Positions 51,417 through 59,396 of a DNA stretch of 64,000 nt are shown in pieces. Location: the NCBI RefSeq assembly GCF_009650765.1, contig NZ_CP045740.1, positions 1,984,001-2,048,000 on the forward strand, read 5' to 3'. Source of the DNA: Streptomyces sp. SUK 48. GTDB taxonomy: Bacteria; Actinomycetota; Actinomycetes; Streptomycetales; Streptomycetaceae. Within the stretch, counting starts at the first letter, position 1. Each line of letters starts with the position of its first letter. Made by a program: the position numbers and the translations under genes. The notes below the pieces were generated by a model that made no database searches, was not told where the DNA came from, and worked only from the letters and a program-made list of their open reading frames with translations.

Positions 51417-52859
51417 TTACTGGTGCTTGTAGTGCTTGATGGTGGTGTCCTTGGCGGCCTCGTCGGCGTAGCCCTGGATCTTCTTTATGGCCTCCGCCGG
51501 GGTGAGCCGGCCCGCCATCATCTCGCCGAGGGCGCCCACGCCGATCTTCTCCTTCTGCAACTGGACGTACCAGTCCTGAAGCCGCGGGTTCACCACGTGG
51601 GAGCCGGCCAGCTTCAGCGCCGCCACGCCCGACTTCAGGCCCGGGGTCAGCTCGATGCCGTCGGTGCCGCCGTTGTAGGCGGACAGCGACTTCACCTTGG
51701 AGGTGAAGTTCTTCGAGGACGCCTCGGAGAGCATGATGCGCAGCTGCTCCATGCCGCCCTCGGGGTTCGCCGCCTTGGAGGGCACGATGAACGGCTCGCC
51801 GCCGGAGGCCCAGATGGTGCCGAAGGGCATCTTGTCGCCGCCGTCGATGCCGGAGGGCGCCGAGACCGCGAGGTCGAAGTCCTTGGGGATGACGTTCGCC
51901 GACTCGTTCTCCACCCAGGAGCCGTTCGGGATGAACAGGGCCTCGCCCTTGGCCCACGCGGTCTGCGACTGGATGTGGTCCAGGCCGGGCGTGCCCTTGA
52001 GGATGTAGCCCTTCTTGAACAGCTCGTAGTACGCCTCGAAGCACGCCTTGACGGCCGGGTGCTTCCAGGCGTTCGGCTCCAGGTTGTCGATGGCGTTCAG
52101 GACCTCGACGCCGCCGACCTTGCCGATCATCGGGTAGAGCGAGAAGGGGATGTAGTACGGGTACTTGCCCGCGTACGTCCAGCCCGCCATGCCCTTCTTC
52201 TTGGCCTTGGCGCACACCTGGAGCATCTCGTCCCAGGTCTTCGGGTACTCGGCGTCCAGCGAGTCGAGGGCCTTCTGGGAGTACCAGACGCCGTAGACCG
52301 TGTACGCGTAGTACATGATCCACACCGGGTTGCCGTCGAACTGGCCCATCTCCACGATGCCGGGCCGCAGCGTGTCGCGGACCTTCTTGCCCGGGTCGTC
52401 GTACGACGGCGCGTCGAGCAGCGGGGTGAGGTCCGCCAGCTGGTTCTTGCCGACCAGGACGCCCATGTCCATCTGCTCGGCGCCGGAGTTGTCGATGAGG
52501 TCCGGCGGGTTGCCCTGGTTGAAGCGGGGCTGGAGGGTGGACTGGATCTTCTGGGTGGCGGCGAACTTCACCTGGGCCTTGGGGAAGTCCTTCTGGTAGA
52601 TCTTGACCGCGTCCTGCGCGTACTCCTTGCCGAAGCCGCCGTCGAAGAGGACGAACTCCATCTTCGCGGTGTCGTTGACGCCGAGCGGGTTCTTGGCGGT
52701 CTTCTTTCCGGCCTTCGCCTTGGTCTGGCCGTCGCCGCCGCTGCTCGCGCAGGCGGACAGCAGGCTCATCCCCGGAACGGCGACCAGGCCGAGCGCGGCG
52801 GACCGCCTGATCAGTTCTCGGCGGCCGACACCCTCACGGTCGTGCGCAGTGGATCCCAT
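51417..52859 (-). CDS. ngcE: N-acetylglucosamine/chitobiose-type sugar-binding lipoprotein (NgcE-like)
   Basis: A 480-aa solute-binding protein. The signal peptide has a twin-arginine-like GRRELIRRSAALGLVAVPG and a lipobox LSAC, so it may be a Tat-exported lipoprotein. The mature part shows DLIDNSGAEQMDMGVLVGKN, YAYTVYGVWYSQKALDSL, FIPNGSWVENE and MPFGTIWASGGEPFIVP, as in NgcE of S. olivaceoviridis. ATG at 52859, with GAGGA 7 nt upstream, is preferred over TTG two codons earlier. Head of ngcEFG, divergent from the GH92 gene. A DasR-like operator lies in its leader. Confidence 0.9.
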   Translation of the reverse strand: MGSTAHDREGVGRRELIRRSAALGLVAVPGMSLLSACASSGGDGQTKAKAGKKTAKNPLGVNDTAKMEFVLFDGGFGKEYAQDAVKIYQKDFPKAQVKFAATQKIQSTLQPRFNQGNPPDLIDNSGAEQMDMGVLVGKNQLADLTPLLDAPSYDDPGKKVRDTLRPGIVEMGQFDGNPVWIMYYAYTVYGVWYSQKALDSLDAEYPKTWDEMLQVCAKAKKKGMAGWTYAGKYPYYIPFSLYPMIGKVGGVEVLNAIDNLEPNAWKHPAVKACFEAYYELFKKGYILKGTPGLDHIQSQTAWAKGEALFIPNGSWVENESANVIPKDFDLAVSAPSGIDGGDKMPFGTIWASGGEPFIVPSKAANPEGGMEQLRIMLSEASSKNFTSKVKSLSAYNGGTDGIELTPGLKSGVAALKLAGSHVVNPRLQDWYVQLQKEKIGVGALGEMMAGRLTPAEAIKKIQGYADEAAKDTTIKHYKHQ

Positions 52860-53240
52860 GCTCAAGTCCTCGCCTTCTCCAGGACTCAGGCGGTGAACCG
52901 GATCCTGCCCGGCACCGCGGTCGGGTCAAGCTGGGTGGTACAGGAAGTGCTTCGTGCATGAACTGCCGGGATTGCTCTTGTACCGGGCGCCGACAGGTAT
53001 AGTCCACTTCCCGCCGACGGAGCAAGATCGAATGCAGGGTTGGCCGTGGGTCTTTTCCGAGTTGAGACCTCGCGGACAGAGGAACGGGTTGTGCGCGGCC
53101 TCTGAGAAATCCACGCGACATCGGCCCCGGAATGACACGCCCAACGCCCTTGACATCATCCACCACTTGACCACCTACTTGGTTCCTGTGTACCGCCTAT
53201 GACAACGTTGTCCGCGACGGCGCGGGGAGGAAATCCGTAC
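52860..53240 (+). promoter_or_regulatory. Divergent ngcE / GH92 promoter region
   Basis: A 381-nt gene-free stretch between divergent genes. It contains the DasR-like site at 52993-53008 (separate entry). Near the GH92 end there are two TTGAC boxes 17 nt apart (53150-53155 TTGACA, 53167-53172 TTGACC), either of which may be a -35 element. The GH92 ribosome site GGGGAGG ends 10 nt before its ATG. Confidence 0.6.
52993..53008 (-). promoter_or_regulatory. Candidate DasR-responsive element (dre)
   Basis: ACAGGTATAGTCCACT matches 13 of 16 positions of the dre consensus ACTGGTCTAGACCACT, keeping the central TAG and both GGT/CCA halves. It lies about 134-149 nt upstream of the ngcE ATG. DasR is the GntR repressor of N-acetylglucosamine uptake in Streptomyces, so the location fits. 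Binding has not been tested here. Confidence 0.6.
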
Positions 53241-56200
53241 ATGCAGCGGAGAACTCGGCACAGATGGGGCCCGGCGGCCGTGCTCACGGCCGCCTTCGTG
53301 ATGGCCGTGGGCGCGCAGGGCGCCGCGGTGGCACTGCCCGCCAAGGCCCCGGTGGCCGACCGGGAGTTCGCATCCTCGTTCGAGGCGGGTGATCCCGCCC
53401 CCGACTGGGTGGACACGGTCGACACCGGCCCGGACGGCGCCCCGCGCGCCTCGGGGGTAGACGGCGGCTACAGCACCGGCATACCGGGCAATGTGAACGA
53501 CCACGTCACCGAGGTCCGGGCGAGCGGCGAGAACGCGGGCGCGGGCGAGGTGAAGGAGAACCTGGCCGACGGCGAGTCCGGCACCAAGTGGCTGACCTTC
53601 CAGCCCACCGGCTGGGCGGAGTTCGACCTGGACAAGCCCGTCGCGGTCCGGACGTACGCGCTGACCTCGGCCAACGACTACGCCGAGCGCGACCCGCGGG
53701 ACTGGACGCTGCTCGGCTCCACCGACGGCAAGGACTGGAAGAGCCTCGACGCGCGGACGGGCGAGACCTTCTCCGAGCGGTTCCAGACCACGTCGTACGA
53801 CCTCGCGCAGCCGGCCGAGTACCAGCACTTCCGGCTGGAGGTGACGAGGAACAACGGGGCGCCGGACGTCCTCCAGCTCGCGGATGTGCAGTTCGCCACG
53901 GGTGGCGGCGGTGGTCCGGTGCCGCAGGACATGCTGACGCTGGTCGACAAGGGCCCGACCGCCTCGCCGACGGCCAAGGCGCGGGCCGGGTTCACCGGGA
54001 CCCGGGCGCTGCGGTACGCGGGGCGGCACACGGCGGACGGCCGCGCGTACTCCTTCAACAAGGTGTTCGACGTCAATGTGAGGGTCGGCGGCGACACGCA
54101 GTTGTCGTACCGGATCTTCCCCTCGATGGCCGACGGCGACCGGGACTACGACGCGACCGACGTCTCCCTGGACCTCGCCTTCACCGACGGCACCTACCTC
54201 AGCGGCCTCGGCGCGCTGGACCAGCACGGGTTCCCACTGTCGCCGCGCGGGCAGGGCGACGCAAAGTCGCTGTACGTCAATCAGTGGAACAACGTCGTCG
54301 CGCGGATCGGCTCGGTCGCGGCCGGCAAGACGGTCGACCGGATTCTCGTCGGGTACGACTCCCCCACCGGGCCGGCGAAGTTCCGGGGCTGGATCGACGA
54401 CGTGTCGCTGAAGCCGGTGGCGCCCGAGCGGCCGAAGGCGCATCTGTCCGACTACGCGCTGACCACGCGCGGCACCAACTCCAGCGGCAGCTTCTCGCGG
54501 GGCAACAACTTCCCCGCGACCGCGCTGCCGCACGGTTTCAACTTCTGGACGCCGGTGACCAACGCGTCGTCGCTGAGCTGGCTCTACGAGTACGCGCATG
54601 CGAACAACGAGGCCAATCTGCCGACGATCCAGGCGTTCAGCGCGAGCCATGAGCCGAGCCCGTGGATGGGTGACCGGCAGACCTTCCAGGTGATGCCGTC
54701 GGCCGCGTCCGGCACCCCGGACACCGGCCGGGAGGCGCGGGCGCTGGCGTTCCGGCACGAGAACGAGACGGCGCGGCCGTATTACTACGGCGTACGGTTC
54801 GAGAACGGGCTCAAGGCGGAGATGGCGCCGACCGACCACGCGGCGGTGATGCGCTTCACCTATCCCGGCTCCGACGCCGGCGTGCTCTTCGACAACGTCA
54901 CCGAGCAGGCGGGGCTGACGCTGGACAAGGAGCACGGGACCGTCACCGGCTACTCGGACGTCAAGTCGGGTCTGTCGACCGGCGCGACCCGGCTGTTCGT
55001 GTACGGCGTGTTCGACCGGCCGGTCACGGACGGGTCGGCGAGCGGGGTGAAGGGCTACCTGCGGTTCGCGGCCGGCGCCGGCCACACCGTCACCCTGCGG
55101 CTCGCGACCTCGCTGATCAGCGTCGACCAGGCGAAGGACAATCTGCGCCGGGAGATCCCGGACGGCACCTCCTTCGGCGCCGTGAAGGCGCGGGCGCAGC
55201 GCACCTGGGACAAACTGCTCGGCAAGGTCGAGGTGCAGGGCGCGACACCGGACCAGCTGACCACGCTGTACTCCAGCATGTACCGGCTGTACCTGTACCC
55301 CAACTCGGGTTACGAGAAGGTGGACGGGAAGGACCGGTACGCCTCCCCGTTCTCCCCGATGCAGAGCCAGGACACCCCGACGCACACCGGCGCGAAGATC
55401 GTGGACGGCACGGTGTACGTCAACAACGGTTTCTGGGACACCTACCGGACGACCTGGCCGGCGTACTCGTTCCTGACGCCCACTCAGGCGGGCGCGATGG
55501 TCGACGGGTTCGTGCAGCAGTACAAGGACGGCGGCTGGACCTCGCGCTGGTCCTCCCCCGGTTACGCGGACCTGATGACCGGCACCTCCTCGGACGTGGC
55601 GTTCGCCGACGCCTACGTCAAGGGCGTGAAGTTCGACGCGAAGGCGGCGTACGAGGCGGCGCTGAAGAACGCGACCGTGGTGCCGCCGAGTTCGGGGGTG
55701 GGCCGCAAGGGCATGAGCACCTCGCCGTTCCTCGGATACACCAGCACCGACACCGCCGAGGGGCTGTCCTGGGCGATGGAGGGGTACGTCAACGACTACG
55801 GCATCGCGAAGATGGGCGCGGCGCTGTACGAGAAGACGGGCGAGAGGCACTACAAGGAGGAGTCGGACTACTTCCTCAACCGCGCCCGCGACTACGTGAA
55901 CCTCTTCGACCCGAAGGCCGGCTTCTTCCAGGGGAAGGACGCCAAGGGCAACTGGCGCCTTGATTCCGCGCGTTACGACCCCCGGGTGTGGGGTTACGAC
56001 TACACGGAGACCAACGGCTGGGGCTACGCCTTCTCCGTGCCGCAGGACAGCCGGGGCCTCGCCGACCTGTACGGCGGCAGGAAGCAGCTCGCCGACAAGC
56101 TGGACCAGTTCTTCGCCACCCCGGAGACCGCGTCCCCCGAGTTCGTCGGGTCCTACGGCGGGGTCATCCACGAGATGACCGAGGCGCGGGACGTGCGGAT

Positions 56201-57044
56201 GGGCATGCTCGGGCAGTCCAACCAGGTCGCGCATCACGTCTCGTACATGTACGACGCGGCGGGCCGGCCGTGGAAGACGCAGGCGGCGGTGCGGCAGATC
56301 CTGTCCCGGCTCTACCTGGGCAGCGAGATCGGGCAGGGCTACCACGGCGACGAGGACAACGGCGAGCAGTCCGGCTGGTTCCTCTTCTCCGCGCTCGGCT
56401 TCTACCCCCTGGTCATGGGCAGCGGCGACTACTCCATCGGCTCCCCGCTGTTCAAGAAGGTCACCGTGCACCTGGAGAACGGCCACGACCTGGTGGTCCG
56501 GGCGCCGGGCAACAGCGCGAAGAACGTCTACGTGCAGAACGTGACCTTCAACGGCCGCCCCTGGAAGTCCACTTCGCTGCCGCAGTCGCTGCTGGCCAAG
56601 GGCGGGGAGCTGACGTTCACCATGGGACCCCGGCCCTCGGCGTGGGGCTCCGGGAAGAACGCGGGGCCGGTGTCGATCACCCAGGACGACCAGGTGCCCG
56701 CGCCCCGGACGGACCTGCTGCGCGGGGAGGGCGCCCTGTTCGACGACACCTCGGCGACACAGGAGACGTTCACCTCCGTCGAGCTGCCGGTGAACCGGTC
56801 CGGGAAGCCGGTCCAGTACACGCTGACGTCGGCGGCGGACCACACCACGGCGCCGGCCGGCTGGACCCTCCAGGGCTCGGCCGACGGCACGACCTGGCGG
56901 ACGCTGGACCACCGCTCCGGGGAGACCTTCCCGTGGAACCGGCAGACCCGGGCGTTCACCATCGCGGCGCCGGGGTCGTACGCCAAGTACCGGTTGGTAC
57001 TAGGTGGTTCGGCGACGCTGGCGGAGGTGGAGCTGCTCGGATGA
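53241..57044 (+). CDS. Secreted GH92 family alpha-mannosidase with flanking F5/8-type C (discoidin) domains
   Basis: A 1267-aa exported enzyme. Signal peptide at residues 1-36 (RRTRHRWGPAAVLTAAFVMA then AVALPAKA). An N-terminal F5/8C carbohydrate-binding domain at about 80-210 contains WAEFDLDKPVAVRTYALTSAND and SERFQTTSYDLAQPAEYQHF. The GH92 domains begin near 405 (NFFP-type GNNFPATALPHGFNFWTP) and continue with NNGFWDTYRTTWPAYSFLTP, GYHGDEDNGEQSGWFLFSALGFYPL (catalytic acids and calcium site). A second F5/8C-like domain ends the protein. It should trim alpha-1,2-mannose from fungal or glycoprotein glycans. Divergent from ngcE, suggesting coordinated glycan use. Confidence 0.94.
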   Translation: MQRRTRHRWGPAAVLTAAFVMAVGAQGAAVALPAKAPVADREFASSFEAGDPAPDWVDTVDTGPDGAPRASGVDGGYSTGIPGNVNDHVTEVRASGENAGAGEVKENLADGESGTKWLTFQPTGWAEFDLDKPVAVRTYALTSANDYAERDPRDWTLLGSTDGKDWKSLDARTGETFSERFQTTSYDLAQPAEYQHFRLEVTRNNGAPDVLQLADVQFATGGGGGPVPQDMLTLVDKGPTASPTAKARAGFTGTRALRYAGRHTADGRAYSFNKVFDVNVRVGGDTQLSYRIFPSMADGDRDYDATDVSLDLAFTDGTYLSGLGALDQHGFPLSPRGQGDAKSLYVNQWNNVVARIGSVAAGKTVDRILVGYDSPTGPAKFRGWIDDVSLKPVAPERPKAHLSDYALTTRGTNSSGSFSRGNNFPATALPHGFNFWTPVTNASSLSWLYEYAHANNEANLPTIQAFSASHEPSPWMGDRQTFQVMPSAASGTPDTGREARALAFRHENETARPYYYGVRFENGLKAEMAPTDHAAVMRFTYPGSDAGVLFDNVTEQAGLTLDKEHGTVTGYSDVKSGLSTGATRLFVYGVFDRPVTDGSASGVKGYLRFAAGAGHTVTLRLATSLISVDQAKDNLRREIPDGTSFGAVKARAQRTWDKLLGKVEVQGATPDQLTTLYSSMYRLYLYPNSGYEKVDGKDRYASPFSPMQSQDTPTHTGAKIVDGTVYVNNGFWDTYRTTWPAYSFLTPTQAGAMVDGFVQQYKDGGWTSRWSSPGYADLMTGTSSDVAFADAYVKGVKFDAKAAYEAALKNATVVPPSSGVGRKGMSTSPFLGYTSTDTAEGLSWAMEGYVNDYGIAKMGAALYEKTGERHYKEESDYFLNRARDYVNLFDPKAGFFQGKDAKGNWRLDSARYDPRVWGYDYTETNGWGYAFSVPQDSRGLADLYGGRKQLADKLDQFFATPETASPEFVGSYGGVIHEMTEARDVRMGMLGQSNQVAHHVSYMYDAAGRPWKTQAAVRQILSRLYLGSEIGQGYHGDEDNGEQSGWFLFSALGFYPLVMGSGDYSIGSPLFKKVTVHLENGHDLVVRAPGNSAKNVYVQNVTFNGRPWKSTSLPQSLLAKGGELTFTMGPRPSAWGSGKNAGPVSITQDDQVPAPRTDLLRGEGALFDDTSATQETFTSVELPVNRSGKPVQYTLTSAADHTTAPAGWTLQGSADGTTWRTLDHRSGETFPWNRQTRAFTIAAPGSYAKYRLVLGGSATLAEVELLG

Positions 57045-57074
57045 GGTGACCGGGGGGTGGGAGCCCAAGAGTTG

Positions 57075-57470
57075 ATGAACCGGGTCCTTTATGATTCCGT
57101 TTGCCGACTTCGTTCCCACCTCCCCCACAGGAAGCTCCCGTTGATCGCCCTGGCAGCAGCCCTCGTAGAGGTCGCGCTCATCGCCGTACAGCGTTGGCGC
57201 GCCCCGTCCGGTGCCCCGAAGGAGATGTCCTGGCCCCATGTGGCCGCGGCGCTGGCCGCGGGCGTGGTGGGCTGGCTGCTCATCGGCAGGCCCGAGACCG
57301 CGTGGGCCGATCTGTGGCTGTCGCTCTTCTTCGGGGTGATCCTCGGCACCGAGGCCGCGCGGGCGGCGCGGGTCCTCTCCGGCAAGGAGTGGGCGGGCTG
57401 GGCGACGGCCTGTGGCAGCGGAGCGGCCTCGGCCGGCTGGCTGCTGGCCACCCCGCTGCCCTTCATGTGA
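57075..57470 (+). CDS. Small membrane protein, function unknown
   Basis: A 131-aa protein with four hydrophobic segments: LPLIALAAALVEVALIAV, HVAAALAAGVVGWLLIG, WLSLFFGVILGTEAA and WATACGSGAASAGWLLATP. ATG at 57075 has GGGAG 11 nt upstream; a GTG at 57057 is an alternative. Its 3' end overlaps the convergent ATPase gene by 8 nt. No family recognised. Confidence 0.55.
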   Translation: MNRVLYDSVCRLRSHLPHRKLPLIALAAALVEVALIAVQRWRAPSGAPKEMSWPHVAAALAAGVVGWLLIGRPETAWADLWLSLFFGVILGTEAARAARVLSGKEWAGWATACGSGAASAGWLLATPLPFM

Positions 57471-57885
57471 CGGCCCGCCCCTCGGGCAGCGCGAACTCGC
57501 ACCACACGATCTTGCCGGGGTTCCGCTCCCCCACGCCCCACGTGTCGGCCAGCGCCGACACCAGCAGCAGCCCTCGGCCGCCCTCGTCCAGGAGGGGGTG
57601 CGCGACCACCGGGACGCCCGTTCCGCTGTCGTGGACCTCGACCCGGACGAGGGCGCCGTCATGGCACAGCCGCAGCAGGAAGCCCCGGCCCGGCGGGACA
57701 CCGTGCACGACCGCGTTCGTCGCCAACTCGCTCACACAGAGCGATACGTCCGCGCCGCGCTCCCATGCGGCCAGTCCCCAGTCCGCCAACGCCCACTCCG
57801 CGAACCGTCTGGCAGCGGGGACGGAGCGGCGGGCCCGTGGGTAGAACTGGTCGAGCTGTCGCAGGAGTTCAATCTGCTCGTTCAC
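57463..57885 (-). CDS. ATP-binding protein, anti-sigma/RsbW-like HATPase
   Basis: A 140-aa GHKL ATPase domain: N-box VSELATNAVVHGVPPGRGF, G1 VEVHDSGTGVP and G2 DEGGRGLLLVSALADTWGV. Single-domain proteins of this kind in Streptomyces act as anti-sigma kinases or partner XRE-DUF5753/DUF397 sets. The GTG giving MNEQIELLRQLDQFYP is chosen for normal family length, though no ribosome site is visible; an ATG at 57999 would run through the operator palindrome and share bases with the divergent XRE start. Divergent from the XRE gene. Confidence 0.8.
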   Translation of the reverse strand: MNEQIELLRQLDQFYPRARRSVPAARRFAEWALADWGLAAWERGADVSLCVSELATNAVVHGVPPGRGFLLRLCHDGALVRVEVHDSGTGVPVVAHPLLDEGGRGLLLVSALADTWGVGERNPGKIVWCEFALPEGRAVT

Positions 57886-57927
57886 GGGGCGAATGTCGCG
57901 CAGCGTGACTAGCCTGCGGCAGTAGGT

Positions 57928-57956
57928 GATCCCGTACAGATTATTTGTACGGGATC
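57928..57956 (+). promoter_or_regulatory. Perfect long inverted repeat between the ATPase and XRE genes
   Basis: GATCCCGTACA (57928-57938) and TGTACGGGATC (57946-57956) are perfect 11-bp arms around the AT-rich spacer GATTATT. It sits 41 nt before the XRE ATG and 42 nt before the ATPase GTG, i.e. centred in the divergent promoter. This is a strong candidate operator for the XRE regulator itself. Confidence 0.75.
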
Positions 57957-57997
57957 GTGCGGGGTGGCGTTCCGATGGCACGGGGAGTTCAACAGAC

Positions 57998-58816
57998 ATG
58001 ACGCCTGCACACAGGAAGAACCAGTCGGCCATGCGGATGCTCGGCCGTCAACTGGGCGCGGCCCGCCGAGCGGCCGGTCTGAGCCAACCCGCGCTGGCCG
58101 CGAAACTGAAGGTCAACGACGAGACGATCGCGTCGATCGAACAGGGCCGACGTCCCCTGAAGTTGGACATCGCCGAGAGGTGTGACGAGCTTCTGGGCAC
58201 CAAGGGGACGCTGGCGGCGGGGGTGACGAACCTGCCGGAGATCGACCAGTTCCCGCTGTGGGCGGAGGAGTACATGGATCAGGAGAAGGTGGCCGTCGCG
58301 CTGTCTTGGTACGACAACGCCGTTATCCCAGGTCTGTTGCAGACCGAGGCGTACGCCCGCGCGGTGCTACAGAATCGCGTCCCGGCGTACGACGAGGAGA
58401 GCCTGGAAACGACGCTACGGCTGCGACTCGATCGCCAGGAGATCCTGAAGCGCAAGTGTCCGCCGACGTTGAGCTTCGTGGTGTGGGAGCCCGCGCTGCG
58501 TCTGAGGATCGGCTGCGAGGAGGTCCGCAGGGAGCAGATGCGGTATCTGCGTGAAGTGGCCGAACTGCTGTGCGTCTCACTCCAGGTACTGCCACTGGAC
58601 AGCAACCTCCACGCGGGACTCAACGGGCCCTTCACACTCCTCGAAACTCCGGACCACCAGCACCTCGCCTACACGGAATCGCAACGCGGAAGCCAGTTGG
58701 TTTCCGACCCCGAAGAGGTGTCTCGCCTGGCACGCAAATATGCGATGCTGCGGACACAGGCCCTGAACATCCAGTACTCCAAGGGCCTGCTCGACCGCCT
58801 GCTAGGAGAGCAATGA
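57998..58816 (+). CDS. XRE-family regulator with DUF5753 domain
   Basis: A 272-aa regulator. HTH at about residues 17-70 (LGAARRAAGLSQPALAAKLKVNDETIASIEQGRR), then the DUF5753 sensor domain with FPLWAEEYMDQEKVAVALSWYDNAVIPGLLQTEAYARAVLQNR and LAYTESQRGSQLVSDPEEV. Streptomyces carry dozens of such genes paired with DUF397 genes, some controlling development (as in the bldB/abaA/whiJ group). GGGGAG precedes the ATG. The stop overlaps the first DUF397 gene (ATGA). Confidence 0.93.
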   Translation: MTPAHRKNQSAMRMLGRQLGAARRAAGLSQPALAAKLKVNDETIASIEQGRRPLKLDIAERCDELLGTKGTLAAGVTNLPEIDQFPLWAEEYMDQEKVAVALSWYDNAVIPGLLQTEAYARAVLQNRVPAYDEESLETTLRLRLDRQEILKRKCPPTLSFVVWEPALRLRIGCEEVRREQMRYLREVAELLCVSLQVLPLDSNLHAGLNGPFTLLETPDHQHLAYTESQRGSQLVSDPEEVSRLARKYAMLRTQALNIQYSKGLLDRLLGEQ

Positions 58817-59085
58817 GCGCGGAAGCACTTCAGTGGTTCAAGTCGACGTACAGCAGTGACGAAGGCGGCCAGTGCCTCGAAGTGGCCGTCTCCTGGCGCA
58901 AGTCGAGCTACAGCGGCGACGAAGGTGGCCAGTGCGTCGAAGTCGCCTCCTGCGCTCACTCCGTCCTCGTCCGGGACTCCAAGCAGGACCCCTCCCACGC
59001 GCCCACTCTCCGCGTCAGCCCGCTCACCTGGGCCGCCTTCACCTCCTCGGTCCGGTGAACAGCGGAGCGCCGTCCTCGCCGTCGA
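58785..59085 (+). repeat. Tandem segmental duplication, copy 1
   Basis: This segment and 59097-59396 are near-identical copies offset by about 312 nt. Each includes the last codons of the XRE gene (GLLDRLLGEQ or ELLDRLLGEQ), the GGAGAG site, a complete DUF397 gene and the first codons of the downstream exported hydrolase (NSRRAVLA or a damaged version). Confidence 0.88.
58813..59058 (+). CDS. DUF397 family protein, copy 1
   Basis: An 81-aa protein made of two DUF397 half-repeats: FKSTYSSDEGGQCLEVA and WRKSSYSGDEGGQCVEVA, then VLVRDSKQD and LTWAAFTSSVR. DUF397 proteins are small partners of XRE-DUF5753 regulators and probably bind them. The ATG overlaps the XRE stop. It differs from copy 2 mainly by an extra Glu after MSA and D/S changes. 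Confidence 0.92.
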   Translation: MSAEALQWFKSTYSSDEGGQCLEVAVSWRKSSYSGDEGGQCVEVASCAHSVLVRDSKQDPSHAPTLRVSPLTWAAFTSSVR

Positions 59086-59096
59086 GATCTCAAGAG

Positions 59097-59396
59097 AACT
59101 GCTTGATCGTCTACTAGGAGAGCAATGAGCGCCGCACTTCAGTGGTTCAAGTCGAGCTACAGCAGCAGCGAAGGCGGCCAGTGCCTCGAAGTGGCCGTCT
59201 CCTGGCGTAAGTCGAGCTATAGCGGCAGCGAGGGCGGCCAGTGTGTCGAAGTCGCCTCCTGCGCTCACTCCGTCCTCGTCCGGGACTCCAAGCAGGACCC
59301 CTCCCACGCGCCCACTCTCCGCGTCAGCCCGCTCACCTGGGCCGCCTTCACCTCCTCGGTGCGATGAACAGCAGACGCGCCGTCCTCGCCTCCGTC
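59097..59396 (+). repeat. Tandem segmental duplication, copy 2
   Basis: The second copy of the unit described at 58785-59085. In this copy the downstream hydrolase start is intact. The sequence before the DUF397 ATG (AACTGCTTGATCGTCTACTAGG) is a diverged version of the XRE 3' end, which shows how the duplication arose. Confidence 0.88.
59125..59367 (+). CDS. DUF397 family protein, copy 2
   Basis: An 80-aa paralogue of the preceding gene with the same two half-repeats (FKSSYSSSEGGQCLEVA and WRKSSYSGSEGGQCVEVA) and an identical last 45 residues. GGAGAG precedes the ATG. Its stop overlaps the start of the exported hydrolase gene (ATGA), so that gene is coupled to it. Two partners for one XRE regulator could allow heteromeric or dosage effects. 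Confidence 0.92.
   Translation: MSAALQWFKSSYSSSEGGQCLEVAVSWRKSSYSGSEGGQCVEVASCAHSVLVRDSKQDPSHAPTLRVSPLTWAAFTSSVR

Noticed and set aside
53150..53191. A second DasR site near the GH92 start (GTGGTCAAG on the minus strand)
   Set aside because: Only one half resembles dre (about 8 of 16 positions).
53175..56912. A 1245-codon open frame on the minus strand
   Set aside because: It mirrors the GH92 gene, is Arg/Gly/Val/Asp-rich and has no domain. Long antisense frames are expected in such GC-rich DNA.
57886..57999. N-terminal extension of the minus-strand HATPase up to an ATG overlapping the XRE ATG
   Set aside because: It would run through a perfect operator palindrome and give an atypical N-terminus; a shorter start fits family length.
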